Shown: positions 25,435 through 33,930 of the stretch, in pieces | Numbering within the stretch: the stretch's first letter is position 1 | Layout: each line of letters opens with the position of its first letter | NCBI RefSeq assembly: GCF_001552595.1 | Contig: NZ_BCRM01000020.1 | Location: 1 to 64,000 of the forward strand | Source of the DNA: Rhodococcus erythropolis NBRC 15567 | GTDB taxonomy: Bacteria > Actinomycetota > Actinomycetes > Mycobacteriales > Mycobacteriaceae | Direction of reading: 5' to 3' | Length of the DNA stretch: 64,000 nt | Notes under the pieces: model-generated | The model's input: only the letters and a program-made list of their open reading frames with translations | Told to the model about the DNA's origin: nothing | The model's database searches: none | Position numbers and translations under genes: made by a program

Positions 25435-26309
25435 GGCTGTTCCCTCAGTACCCTGGTGACGGTGTGTACTGCCGGCGTCGGATTGTTCGGTCGCCATGCC
25501 ATCGCGATTTTCAGCGTGGGCGTGGCCCCGGCGATCGGCAGGTACACGACCCCGTCCATGGACAGATGCGCCGTCGACTCCACGACGACGGCGATCCCGA
25601 CCCCCGCTCCGACCATGGCCAACAGGCTGTACGGATCGGGGGCTTCGTGCGCGACGGTGGGCGTGAAACCTGCTGTGGCGCAGACGGACAACGTCGCATC
25701 GCGCACCACCGAGCCGTGCTCGGCGGGATACATCACGAATCGCTCGGTTGCCAGGTCTTCCGGTGACACCGACTCCCTGGTACTGAGGTGATGCCTGGCC
25801 GGGACCGCGACCATCAAGGTTTCCTCGCGCACAGTGTGAGTCTCGAATCCGCGCGGAATGGGCAGGCCGACTATGCCCATGTCGAGTGTTCCGCGTCGGA
25901 GAGCGTCGAGCACCTCACCCGAGTACATCTGCGGCCGTAGGTCCAGTTCGATTCCCGGATGGGAGTCGGCCAGCGATCGTGTCAGGGCCGACAGCACCGT
26001 GTAGCCGCCCGTTCCGCCGAAACCCACCGTGACACGGCCTGTTTCCCCGGTTGACGCCGCCGATGCGATATCTCGTACGACGGCGATCTGCGCTTCGATG
26101 ATTCGTGCGGGCGTGACCAAGGCCTCGCCGGCCGCGGTCAATTGCACTGATCTGGTGGTCCGGACAAACAGGTCGGTGCCGAGTTCGCGCTCGAGCGCCC
26201 GAATGGTCTGGCTGAGCGGGGACTGCCCGATGTGGAGGCGCTCGGCGGCCCGGCCGAAATGAAGTTCGTCGGCGACTGCGAGAAACGCGCGCAGCTGACG
26301 CAATTCCAT
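25431..26309 (-). CDS. LysR-family regulator
   Basis: A 292-residue regulator. Its N-terminal winged helix is canonical (MELRQLRAFLAVADELHFGRAAERLHIGQSPLSQ region, residues 1-60), followed by a LysR substrate-binding domain (GRVTVGFGGTGGYTVL, DMGIVGLPIPRG). ATG 26309 is preferred over upstream codons because it starts at the conserved family N-terminus. It diverges from the MHS-transporter operon, with a palindromic T-N11-A site in the shared promoter. It probably activates that operon in response to the transported acid. Confidence 0.92.
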   Translation of the reverse strand: MELRQLRAFLAVADELHFGRAAERLHIGQSPLSQTIRALERELGTDLFVRTTRSVQLTAAGEALVTPARIIEAQIAVVRDIASAASTGETGRVTVGFGGTGGYTVLSALTRSLADSHPGIELDLRPQMYSGEVLDALRRGTLDMGIVGLPIPRGFETHTVREETLMVAVPARHHLSTRESVSPEDLATERFVMYPAEHGSVVRDATLSVCATAGFTPTVAHEAPDPYSLLAMVGAGVGIAVVVESTAHLSMDGVVYLPIAGATPTLKIAMAWRPNNPTPAVHTVTRVLREQP

Positions 26310-26329
26310 GTCGCTCCTCCCGGGTTTCA

Positions 26330-26350
26330 TTATGTGGTTCTTCCACATAA
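26330..26350. promoter_or_regulatory. LysR-type palindromic operator
   Basis: TTATGTGG-N5-CCACATAA is a perfect 8-bp inverted repeat with an internal T-N11-A, located 21 bases upstream of the LysR start and 106 bases from the divergent transporter start. This is the standard arrangement for a LysR recognition site with autoregulation. Confidence 0.7.
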
Positions 26351-26455
26351 ATGAGTCGAACTAAGTCTTGGACTCTACATGGATTTCGGACGATAGTGAT
26401 TCACGCCTCACATTGCATCCCTTGGTGATGCCCGACGCGAGAATCAGGGAGAACC

Positions 26456-27826
26456 GTGGATCAACACCCAGGTCAAGACACCAATCCGCCTGAATACAAC
26501 ACCAAACAGGCACGCAAGGCCGGAATCACGGCGTTTGTCGGAACGACTATCGAGTGGTTCGACTTCTACATCTACGGAACCGCATCCGCCTTGGTGCTCG
26601 GCCCGCTGTTCTTCCCGGATGCGTCGCCGGCGGTGGGAACACTCGCAGCCTTCGCGACTTTTGCCGTGGGATTCGTGGCTCGTCCGGTCGGCGGAGTGGT
26701 GTTCGGTCATTTCGGAGACAAGTTCGGTCGCAAGAACGCCGTGATCATCACCCTCGCGCTCATGGGGTTGGGAACTGTCGGTGTCGGCCTCCTCCCTACG
26801 TACTCCCAGATCGGGATCTGGGCACCGATACTGCTTGTGGCACTGCGTGTTCTCCAGGGCATTGCCATGGGCGGCGAATGGGGTGGCGCCGTATTGATCG
26901 CCACCGAGTTCGCTCCCCCGAAGAAAAAGGTGCTCTACGGTGCGTTTGCGCAGCAGGGTTCACCGGTCGGCAACCTGCTCGCGACGCTGGCCTTCCTCGG
27001 CCTGACGTTGATGTCGGATTCCGTGTTCGAGTCGTGGGGTTGGCGTCTGCCGTTCCTCGGATCCGCAGCTTTGGTGATCGTCGCTCTCTACATCAGGTTG
27101 CACATCTCCGAGACACCCGAGATGAAGAAGGCTGTTGCGGCACAGGAACGTACACGGATGCCGCTGGTCGAAGTGTTGCGTTCGCATCCCGTCGAACTTG
27201 CTCTCGGCGTCGGCGCTGTGGTTGCCGGTGTTGCCATCACGTACGTCAAGACAACCTTTGCGCTCTCCTGGGCGACAACGGATCTCGGCTTCGAGCGCAG
27301 TGACTTCCTCCTCGTGATCACCGTGGCACTGGTAGCCCAGGCGCTCGTACAGCCTTTCGGCGCTGTGCTGGCCACGCGGATCGATCCGTCGAAAGCGGTC
27401 CGCTGGATGCTGCTTCCGGAGATCGTGCTCCTACCACTGATGTTCGTGCTGGTTCAGACGGGCTCCGTGCCCTTGGCGATTCTGGGGATGGTCCTCGCGA
27501 CGGCGCCACACGCAATGTATTACGCCGCGTTGGCCGGCATCCTGGCGCAGGTTTTCCCCACCAATGTTCGGTATACCGGCATCTCTCTGTCGTACCAATT
27601 GTCGACCGCCGTATTTGCCGGAACGGCCCCGATGGTCAGCCAGTATCTGCTGACGCGAACCAACTCGATCTGGCCGGTCGTCGCTCTTGGGCTCGTGTAT
27701 GTCGTTCTCTCCCTTGTCTGTATGACGGCTTTATTGCGCAGGAGTGCGCTGCACGCGCAAGGGCTGGAGTCGACGAGCTCCTCGAACATGACCGATGCTT
27801 CCACCCTGAAAGGCGTTGACCACTGA
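26456..27826 (+). CDS. MHS-family (MFS) metabolite:proton symporter
   Basis: A 456-residue transporter with twelve predicted membrane helices. It carries the family signatures GTTIEWFDFYIYG after the N-terminal tail, GHFGDKFGRKNA in the first loop and RVLQGIAMGGEWGGA in helix 4. Homologues import small carboxylates such as shikimate, citrate, proline or alpha-ketoglutarate. The start is GTG 26456, with GGGAG upstream. Its stop overlaps the ATG of the next gene. Given the following dehydrogenase and CoA transferase, the substrate is probably a carboxylic acid activated inside the cell by CoA transfer. Confidence 0.93.
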   Translation: MDQHPGQDTNPPEYNTKQARKAGITAFVGTTIEWFDFYIYGTASALVLGPLFFPDASPAVGTLAAFATFAVGFVARPVGGVVFGHFGDKFGRKNAVIITLALMGLGTVGVGLLPTYSQIGIWAPILLVALRVLQGIAMGGEWGGAVLIATEFAPPKKKVLYGAFAQQGSPVGNLLATLAFLGLTLMSDSVFESWGWRLPFLGSAALVIVALYIRLHISETPEMKKAVAAQERTRMPLVEVLRSHPVELALGVGAVVAGVAITYVKTTFALSWATTDLGFERSDFLLVITVALVAQALVQPFGAVLATRIDPSKAVRWMLLPEIVLLPLMFVLVQTGSVPLAILGMVLATAPHAMYYAALAGILAQVFPTNVRYTGISLSYQLSTAVFAGTAPMVSQYLLTRTNSIWPVVALGLVYVVLSLVCMTALLRRSALHAQGLESTSSSNMTDASTLKGVDH

Positions 27827-29541
27827 TGAACTTTGCACACACCGACCCCGCTCTGACAGCGGTAGTGGACAGATGGACCGCCGGGGCGGACCGAGAGACG
27901 TTGAACGGATTGCTCGACCGACTGGGCCGAGATGCCGCCGGCCGCTTGTCCGAGCTTGCCGACATCGCAGACAAGAACCCGCCGGTGCTGCAGCAATTCG
28001 ACAAGGCCGGTGACCGCGTCGACCGGATTTCCTATCACCCGGCCTACCTGGAACTGTGCCGGGCGGCGTACAACGAGTACGGCCTGTCCGCGATGTCGCA
28101 CCGAAAAGGGTTGCACGGATGGGACTCCGTGCATCCGCCACTCGCGAAGTACCTCGCGTCGTACATCTTCGTGCAGGCCGAGTTCGGGCTGGCCTGCCCG
28201 GTGTCGATGACAGATGCTGCTGCGCGGACCCTGCGTATGTTCGGTGATCCGGCCGTGTTCTCGCCCTGGATCGACGCGTTGACGTCGACGGACCCCGAGC
28301 AGGCGAAGACGGGTGCGATGTTCATGACCGAGATTCAGGCAGGCACCGACATCGCCTGCACCGAAACACGCGCCGAGCGCGACGGTGACGGATGGGTTCT
28401 GACGGGCAAGAAGTGGTTCGCCTCCAACCCGGATGCCGATGTGATCATCACCCTCGCAAGATTCCCGGGCGGACAGGATGGTTCGACGCGTGGAGTTGGA
28501 ATGTTCATGGTGCCCAAGACCTTGGGATCCGGCGAGCGCAACAACCTCACGATCGATCGTCTCAAGGACAAGCTGGGTACGCGTTCCATGCCGAGCGGCG
28601 AGGTGACGCTGAACCGCGCGCACGCACTCCAGGTCGGTGAACTCGATCGAGGGTTCCGCCAGATGGCGGAGATGGTCAACACGTCTCGCCTGTCCAATGC
28701 GATGCGTTCGAGCGCTCTCATGCGCCGAGCAGTCCGCGAAGCCGTAGACCATTCGAAGAGCCGAGTCGTGTTCGGTAAGAGGCTCTTCGAGCAGCCGCTG
28801 ATGCGGGCGACGCTTCTTCCCCTTGCACTCGATGCCGAGGCTTCGCTGGCCCTGGTCGCGTACAGCGCACAGTGTCTTCAGGCAGCAGACGGCGGCGACG
28901 AACAGGCGCGCGCACTGATCAGGGTACTGACACCGATCGCCAAACACTTTGTCTGCAAACGCGCGCGGGTGGTCACCGGCGAGGCCATGGAGGTGCGCGG
29001 AGGAAACGGCTACATCGAGGAATGGGCCAACGCGCGATTAGTGCGGGATGCCCACTTGGGCTCGATCTGGGAGGGCTCGAGCAATGTCATTGCGCTGGAC
29101 GTACTTCGGTGCCTACGCAAGTTCAACTCGCACCGCACGGTCGCGGGAGCGATGACGGACATCCTGTCCACCGTCGGACCGGATTGCGAAGCCGGGGCCG
29201 GAGTTCTGTTGCGGCGCTGGGAGGAACTGGTAGAGGAAGGAGATCGTCTGATCTCCGGATCTGACGATGCCGCCCAGGCCGCCAGCGCAAAGTATGCCGA
29301 CGAGTTGGCTCGTGCCGTCATGGCGACCCTGCTTTTCGATCTTGCGGATCACGGCATCCGACACGGTAATGGGTACCGGTCACTGCTGGTGGCGAATTCC
29401 TACCTGGCCGGTCTTGCGGGGAAGGTGCCGTCGGCTGCACTCGGCAATCTCGACGTGATCACCGACGGCGGTGACGTCGAGCTGGATGATGCACGTGACG
29501 TCGTAGCCGAGTTCCTCTCTGTAGCAGGTGGTCATCGGTGA
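27826..29541 (+). CDS. AidB-like acyl-CoA dehydrogenase, second paralogue
   Basis: A 571-residue acyl-CoA dehydrogenase of the same large subgroup as the one at 23.7-25.4 kb. Motifs are FMTEIQAGTDIACTET, GKKWFASNPDADVI, RLKDKLGTRSMPSGE and RGGNGYIEEWANARLVRD. It is coupled to the transporter upstream (ATGA) and to the CoA transferase downstream (GTGA). The chemistry would be alpha,beta-desaturation of a CoA ester made from the imported acid. Similarity to the other paralogue suggests duplication for a different substrate. Confidence 0.9.
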   Translation: MNFAHTDPALTAVVDRWTAGADRETLNGLLDRLGRDAAGRLSELADIADKNPPVLQQFDKAGDRVDRISYHPAYLELCRAAYNEYGLSAMSHRKGLHGWDSVHPPLAKYLASYIFVQAEFGLACPVSMTDAAARTLRMFGDPAVFSPWIDALTSTDPEQAKTGAMFMTEIQAGTDIACTETRAERDGDGWVLTGKKWFASNPDADVIITLARFPGGQDGSTRGVGMFMVPKTLGSGERNNLTIDRLKDKLGTRSMPSGEVTLNRAHALQVGELDRGFRQMAEMVNTSRLSNAMRSSALMRRAVREAVDHSKSRVVFGKRLFEQPLMRATLLPLALDAEASLALVAYSAQCLQAADGGDEQARALIRVLTPIAKHFVCKRARVVTGEAMEVRGGNGYIEEWANARLVRDAHLGSIWEGSSNVIALDVLRCLRKFNSHRTVAGAMTDILSTVGPDCEAGAGVLLRRWEELVEEGDRLISGSDDAAQAASAKYADELARAVMATLLFDLADHGIRHGNGYRSLLVANSYLAGLAGKVPSAALGNLDVITDGGDVELDDARDVVAEFLSVAGGHR

Positions 29542-30767
29542 ATTCTCCAACAGGCCCCACACCCCTCGCCGGCGTCCGTGTTCTGGATCTGTCGAAGATC
29601 CTTGCCGGGCCGTACGCAACCATGTCGCTTGCCGATCTCGGTGCCGACGTCACCAAGATCGAACACCCTGAAGGCGGCGACCCCACGCGTTCGTGGGGGC
29701 CTCCCTTCGTCGGGGTAGATGCCGCCTACTATCTCGCGATCAACCGCGGTAAGAAGTCGGTCACGATCGACCTCAAGTCCACCGAAGGACAGGAGATCAT
29801 CCACCGCATGCTCGAAGAGACCGATGTAGTCGTGGAGAACTTCAAGCCGGGCAGCGGATTACAGAAGATCTTCGACTACCAGGCACTGTCCGAGCGATAC
29901 CCGCATCTGATCACCCTGCACATCTCTGCCTTCGGTGAAGAAGGACCGCTGCGCGACGAACCGGGGTACGACATGATCGCGCAGGCCGCGGGTGGGCTCA
30001 TGTCGCTCACCGGTGAACCGGGTGGTGCTCCGATGAAATCCGGGTTTGCGTTGGGAGACTTGGGCGCAGCGCTCTTCGGACTGGTCGGTGTCCTGGCTGC
30101 CTTGGTCGAGCGAGGCCGGACCGGGCGCGGACAGTACGTGACCACGTCGCTGTACGAGTGCCAACTCGCGATGCACGTGAACTGGGCGACCAGTTACTTC
30201 GCCACCGGTGAGCGCCCGACTGCGTTGGGCTCCGGTCATCCGAATCTTGCTCCGTATCAAGCATTTCCTGCCAGCGACGGGTACTTCGTCATCGCTGTCG
30301 GCAACGACGGGATGTGGGCGTCGCTGTGCGAGGCCATCGGAAGGAGTGAACTGGTCACCGATCCGCGTTTCGTCCACAACCGCGACAGGGTGGAGAACCG
30401 CGAGAGTCTGGAACGAGAACTCACCAGCGCCTTCACATCGGAAACCGTCGAACACTGGTGCGCACTTCTCGCCGAACGCGCGGTGCCGGTGTCACCGATC
30501 CGCCATCTCGACGAGATCTACTCCGATCCCCACACCGCCGCGCTCGGAATGGTCGGAACCGTCGACCATCCGACGCTCGGACCGTTGAAGCAAGTGGCCT
30601 TTCCGGTCAACTTCTCCGGCCAGAGGCCACGTCTGACGTCGGCGCCGCCCGTTCTCGGCGCCGACAACGACGAAGTCCTTGGTACCGCTCAGGCCAGCCC
30701 GCTCAACGCAGGCGGTGTGTTGTCGTCGCGCCAAGCGATGGCCTCGGCAAGCGTCGTGAGGTCGTAG
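29538..30767 (+). CDS. Family III CoA transferase (CaiB/BaiF)
   Basis: A 409-residue enzyme that moves CoA from a donor thioester to a carboxylic acid. The N-terminal Rossmann core has VLDLSKILAGPYATMSLADLG. The catalytic Asp is D174 in ALGDLG, following the GGLMSLTGEPGG loop. The start is GTG 29538, overlapping the dehydrogenase stop. It completes a three-gene operon of uptake, CoA activation and oxidation. The last 26 codons overlap the convergent LLM-type gene by 79 bases; the tail after about residue 385 looks unconserved and may be a read-through extension. Confidence 0.92.
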   Translation: MNSPTGPTPLAGVRVLDLSKILAGPYATMSLADLGADVTKIEHPEGGDPTRSWGPPFVGVDAAYYLAINRGKKSVTIDLKSTEGQEIIHRMLEETDVVVENFKPGSGLQKIFDYQALSERYPHLITLHISAFGEEGPLRDEPGYDMIAQAAGGLMSLTGEPGGAPMKSGFALGDLGAALFGLVGVLAALVERGRTGRGQYVTTSLYECQLAMHVNWATSYFATGERPTALGSGHPNLAPYQAFPASDGYFVIAVGNDGMWASLCEAIGRSELVTDPRFVHNRDRVENRESLERELTSAFTSETVEHWCALLAERAVPVSPIRHLDEIYSDPHTAALGMVGTVDHPTLGPLKQVAFPVNFSGQRPRLTSAPPVLGADNDEVLGTAQASPLNAGGVLSSRQAMASASVVRS

Positions 30768-31483
30768 TCCGGTCCGCTGACGCCGACGGTGAAGAGCGAG
30801 ACACCGTCGGCGACCAGGTCAGCAGCATTCTCGAGCCCAGGCCACGGAACCGAGTGCTCTACTTCCAGCGGGTTCCGGCCTACGTCGGCGCAATGGTCGG
30901 AGAGGATGCCTGACTTGCGCAGGTGTGTCTCGCGGTCACCGAAGCTGTGCCAGACGTCGGCGTACTCGGCGACCAAGCGCAGGGTCTTCTTCTCGCCGCC
31001 ACCGCCGATGAGGACCGGGATGTTGCGCGTCGGCGGCGGGTTGCCCTTCGCCAGGCGGCCCGTGATGCGGGGGAGGTATTCGCCCAGCAGTTTCAGCCGT
31101 GAACCGGGAGTGCCGAAGTCGTATCCGAACTGGTCGTAGTCCTTCTCGAACCAGCCGGCACCGATGCCGAGGATCAGGCGTCCGCCGCTGATGTGGTCGA
31201 CGGTTCGCGCCATGTCGGCCAGCAGATCCGGATTGCGGTAGCCACCACCGGTGACCAGGGCGCCGATTTCGACGCGTTCGGTCTGCTCGGCCCAGGCGCC
31301 GAGCATGGTCCAGCATTCGAAGTGGGCGCCGTCGGGATCGCCGGTCAACGGGTAGAAGTGGTCCCAGTTGAAGACGATGTCCACCCCGGCGTCCTCGGAC
31401 CGCAAGACGGCGTCGCGTATCAACCCGTAATCGGGTGCGTGCTGGGGTTGGAGTTGAACACCGATGCGTACCGGACGAGTCAT
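30689..31483 (-). CDS. LLM-class F420-dependent oxidoreductase
   Basis: A 264-residue luciferase-like TIM-barrel protein. It has GVQLQPQHAPDYGLIRDAVLRSEDAG at the N-terminus, FNWDHFYPLTGDPDG and GGRLILGIGAGWFEKDYDQFGYDF, typical of coenzyme F420-dependent members in actinobacteria. ATG 31483 is chosen because MTRPVRIGVQ starts the first beta strand; the upstream frame adds an unlikely leader. The substrate is unknown. It converges on the CoA transferase gene with an unusually long 3' overlap. Confidence 0.88.
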   Translation of the reverse strand: MTRPVRIGVQLQPQHAPDYGLIRDAVLRSEDAGVDIVFNWDHFYPLTGDPDGAHFECWTMLGAWAEQTERVEIGALVTGGGYRNPDLLADMARTVDHISGGRLILGIGAGWFEKDYDQFGYDFGTPGSRLKLLGEYLPRITGRLAKGNPPPTRNIPVLIGGGGEKKTLRLVAEYADVWHSFGDRETHLRKSGILSDHCADVGRNPLEVEHSVPWPGLENAADLVADGVSLFTVGVSGPDYDLTTLAEAIAWRDDNTPPALSGLA

Positions 31484-31589
31484 GCCACGCTCCTGACGAG
31501 AGGAATGGTTGTCTTCTCCCATCATGGCCGGGTGTGCGCGGTACCGCTACCGCCGCCGTCGGTGACGGGTTTGCCCGCTCTTGTACCCA

Positions 31590-31658
31590 CCCCTTTTCGA
31601 GCGAACGGTACCTTCGGCGCCTTAGATCGACTGAACGTGCCGTTCGCTCACAAAGGGG
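31590..31658. repeat. Large inverted repeat upstream of the clpP pair
   Basis: Two 22-base arms (31590-31611 and 31637-31658) share the core GAGCGAACGG/CCGTTCGCTC and pair with three mismatches around a 25-base loop. The outer ends (CCCCTTT/AAAGGGG) run into the following poly-G repeats. It could end the divergent LLM transcript's antisense or be a regulatory palindrome. It fills part of the 321-base gene-free gap at 31484-31804. Confidence 0.6.
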
Positions 31659-31747
31659 GGGCGGGCAAAAAGGGGGGGCAGGCAAAAGGGGGGGCAGGCA
31701 AAAAGGGTGGCAGGCAAAAACAGGGGGGCGGGCAAAAACAGGGGTGG
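31655..31747 (+). repeat. G-rich imperfect tandem repeats before clpP
   Basis: About six units of 15-18 bases follow the pattern G6-7, then CAGGC or CGGGC, then A4-5. Several uninterrupted runs of six or seven G lie on the plus strand. Such runs can form G-quadruplexes and are prone to slippage. The array ends directly at the palindrome at 31748. Confidence 0.85.
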
Positions 31748-31762
31748 TCTGCCCACAGCAGA
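31748..31762. promoter_or_regulatory. PopR-like operator upstream of the clpP pair
   Basis: TCTGCC-CAC-AGCAGA differs by one base from TCTGCC-N3-GGCAGA, which I recall as the Streptomyces PopR box that controls clpP3-clpP4. It lies 43 bases before the first clpP start. A PopR/ClgR-like XRE gene is encoded directly after the clpP pair. Confidence 0.55.
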
Positions 31763-31804
31763 CAGGCGGGGCCCCGGCATCGCTGCGCCGGTAGGAATGG
31801 ATTC

Positions 31805-32413
31805 ATGACTACTGAAGCGCCCACCGACACCGGTTACCGTGACCTGTTGACAGACAGGCTCTTCCGACAGCGAACGATTCTGCTCACCGGCGAGGTCAAC
31901 GACGCCATGGCCGAACGTGTGTGTTCGGAACTGGTGCTCCTCGCCACCACCGACCCCAAGCGCGACATCGTGCTCTACATCAATTCACCCGGCGGATCGG
32001 TGTTTGCCGGGCTGGCCATCTACGACACGATGAAGCTCATCCCCAACGACGTCGTGACGGTCGCGATGGGCTTCGCCGCCAGCATGGGCCAGGTGCTTCT
32101 CTGCTCCGGCACCCACGGCAAGCGAATCAGCCTGGCGCACAGCCGCATCATGATGCACCAACCTTCGGCGGGTATCGGTGGCACTGCGGTGGACATTGCG
32201 ATCCAGGCCGAGAGCCTCGAGCTGATGAAGCGTCAATCGCAGGAAATCCTCGCCGCCGAAACGGGCCGGACCGTCGAAGAGATCGAGACCGACAGCGATC
32301 GGGATCGCTGGTTCACCGCCGAGCAGGCGCGCGAGTACGGAATCGTCGACCGCGTCGTGACGTCCTTCGCCGAGATAGCACCGCAAGCCACCTTCCCCAA
32401 GATCGGATTGTGA
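31805..32413 (+). CDS. clpP: ATP-dependent Clp protease proteolytic subunit, first of a pair
   Basis: A 202-residue ClpP with the full catalytic triad: S93 in GFAASMGQ, H118 in IMMHQP and D167 in DRDRWF. The start is ATG 31805, with AGGAA upstream. It forms heptameric rings, probably mixed with the product of the next gene four bases downstream, and needs a Clp/Hsp100 ATPase encoded elsewhere. No clpX or trigger-factor gene is adjacent. The linked XRE gene suggests this is an inducible clpP3/clpP4-type pair rather than the housekeeping pair; that is inference. Confidence 0.95.
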   Translation: MTTEAPTDTGYRDLLTDRLFRQRTILLTGEVNDAMAERVCSELVLLATTDPKRDIVLYINSPGGSVFAGLAIYDTMKLIPNDVVTVAMGFAASMGQVLLCSGTHGKRISLAHSRIMMHQPSAGIGGTAVDIAIQAESLELMKRQSQEILAAETGRTVEEIETDSDRDRWFTAEQAREYGIVDRVVTSFAEIAPQATFPKIGL

Positions 32414-32417
32414 CGTC

Positions 32418-33005
32418 ATGTCCCAGTACACGATTCCCAGTGTCATCGAGCGAACACCAACGGGTGAGCGATCTTTCGACATCTTCAGCAGGCTGCTCAA
32501 CGAACGCATCGTCTTTCTCGGCACGGAGATCGACGACGGCGTCGCCAACGTCGTGATGGCTCAGATGCTGCATCTGCAAGCCGACAACCCGGATCGCGAA
32601 ATCGGTTTGTACATCAACTCTCCCGGCGGTTCCACCACGGCGATGCTCGCGATCTACGACACCATGCAGTTCTTGAAACCGACGATTTCGACGTACTGCA
32701 TGGGTCAAGCGGCTTCGGCTGCTGCAGTGCTTCTCGCCGCGGGCACTCCGGGCCATCGGCATGTTCTTGCCCATTCGCGGGTGCTGCTGCATCAACCGTC
32801 GACGCAAGGTAGCGGCACCATCTCGGACCTCGCGCTTCAAGCAGCCGAGATCCTGAGAATTCGGGAGCAGACCGAGGCGATTCTGAGTAAGCACACCGGT
32901 CAGAGCGTCGAGCGGCTCCGTAAGGACACCGATCGCGACAGGATCTTCACTGCCGACGACGCTATCTCCTACGGACTGGCTGACACCCTCATCGAAGGGA
33001 ACTGA
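32418..33005 (+). CDS. clpP: ATP-dependent Clp protease proteolytic subunit, second of a pair
   Basis: A 195-residue ClpP paralogue with S100 in [10 protein letters not shown]125 in VLLHQP and D174 in DRDRIF all present, so both subunits of the pair should be active. It follows the first clpP by four bases. The N-terminus ([22 protein letters not shown]) matches the axial-pore region of actinobacterial ClpP. Its stop abuts the stop of the convergent XRE regulator with no spacer. Confidence 0.95.
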   Translation: MSQYTIPSVIERTPTGERSFDIFSRLLNERIVFLGTEIDDGVANVVMAQMLHLQADNPDREIGLYINSPGGSTTAMLAIYDTMQFLKPTISTYCMGQAASAAAVLLAAGTPGHRHVLAHSRVLLHQPSTQGSGTISDLALQAAEILRIREQTEAILSKHTGQSVERLRKDTDRDRIFTADDAISYGLADTLIEGN

Positions 33006-33374
33006 TCAGGCCGCCATCAGGACGGGACCGGAGATCGGTGCGGGAGAGTGCCCGAAGGTGAGGGAGTTGAGCGCAACGATCCTGTTGCCCGCTCGGAACA
33101 GCAGGTGCTCGAGCGGCATCCCGAGCGCTTCGCAGATGGCGCGCAGAATTTCCGACGACGGTTCCTTCTTGCCCCGTTCGATCTCGGAGAGGTACTGCTT
33201 CGACATCCCGACCTTTGCGGCTACGTCGTCGAGAGTTCGGTCCTGATCGCGTCTGACCTCCCGCAGCACTCGTCCGTAGGCTTCACGAATCAGCGGGGGT
33301 TTGCGCACGGCGACAGCCGGATCGGGGAGTTCCGACTCACCCTTGACCAGGACCAGTCTGCGCGGCGCATCCAT
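33006..33374 (-). CDS. ClgR/PopR-like XRE regulator with C-terminal Ala-Ala
   Basis: A 122-residue protein whose residues of about 33-93 form an XRE HTH of the ClgR/PopR type (RTLDDVAAKVGMSKQYLSEIERG, then KEPSSEILRAICEALGM). ClgR and PopR control clp genes in actinobacteria and are themselves ClpP substrates through C-terminal alanines. This protein ends VLMAA. The gene is convergent with the clpP pair and stop-to-stop adjacent. Starting at ATG 33374 removes a Ser/Thr/Arg-rich leader that has no ribosome site. The likely role is feedback control of the neighbouring clpP promoter. Confidence 0.85.
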   Translation of the reverse strand: MDAPRRLVLVKGESELPDPAVAVRKPPLIREAYGRVLREVRRDQDRTLDDVAAKVGMSKQYLSEIERGKKEPSSEILRAICEALGMPLEHLLFRAGNRIVALNSLTFGHSPAPISGPVLMAA

Positions 33375-33432
33375 AGGCTGAGTATTCCAGCCGACCGGTT
33401 CGCACACCACCCGGTTCACCGAGGGCTGACAT

Positions 33433-33930
33433 CTAGTCCGTTCGAACACCACCGGCAAGAAACATCGCTCGAAGAACGAAGGTCGCCTCGGGTCCGATGA
33501 TCTCACCGACCAGGCTCGTATAGCGGTCGACGAACTCGGGCCCGTGGGAGGCCTCGTCGGAAGTGGGGTCGCCGAGGTGGTGCGCAAGTTCGTGCAAGAC
33601 AACGAATTCGCGTAGCGCCCACCGGCCGTCACGGTCGTCCGGGACGGCGATGACGTCGTTCGAGTAGTGAGCGGCGGCATTGCCGGCGCGGGAGCGTACG
33701 GACACCGGAATGGTTGCGCGAGGCCAGGTCGCGAGTACCCAGTTCAGCCCGAGTAGCTGATCGCAGTACGCCTGGACCGACTCCACGGAACCGAATTTGC
33801 GCTCGACCGGCAACGTGATGGTGGAACCCATGACCTCGACGCTCCGAAGTCCGCGCTCGTCGGCGCGATCGAACATGGTGCGCACCAACGTCTCTGCCTC
33901 GTAGACGGCGTTCCGCTGCGTATCCCTCAC
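33433..33930 (-). CDS. Putative zinc metallohydrolase (TIGR04338-like)
   Basis: A 165-residue protein with a zincin motif, HELAHH, in VVLHELAHHLGDPTSDEASHGPEF, where a downstream His in SHGPEF could be the third ligand. Actinobacterial proteins of this kind are commonly encoded next to a DUF2786 protein, as here. GTG 33930 overlaps the stop of that gene (GTGA). No signal peptide is visible, so it is probably cytoplasmic. Its substrate is unknown. Confidence 0.8.
   Translation of the reverse strand: MRDTQRNAVYEAETLVRTMFDRADERGLRSVEVMGSTITLPVERKFGSVESVQAYCDQLLGLNWVLATWPRATIPVSVRSRAGNAAAHYSNDVIAVPDDRDGRWALREFVVLHELAHHLGDPTSDEASHGPEFVDRYTSLVGEIIGPEATFVLRAMFLAGGVRTD

Noticed and set aside
23713..25497. 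A 594-codon minus-strand frame opposite the acyl-CoA dehydrogenase
   Set aside because: The plus-strand frame has full family motifs; this one has none and no ribosome site.
27520..28947. A 475-codon minus-strand frame opposite the transporter and dehydrogenase
   Set aside because: It is a shadow of two coupled genes, rich in Arg/Gly/His without domain signal.
31655..31747. Poly-G array as an assembly error
   Set aside because: The units differ from one another in a structured way and end at a defined palindrome, which favours real sequence, although read-level confirmation is not possible here.
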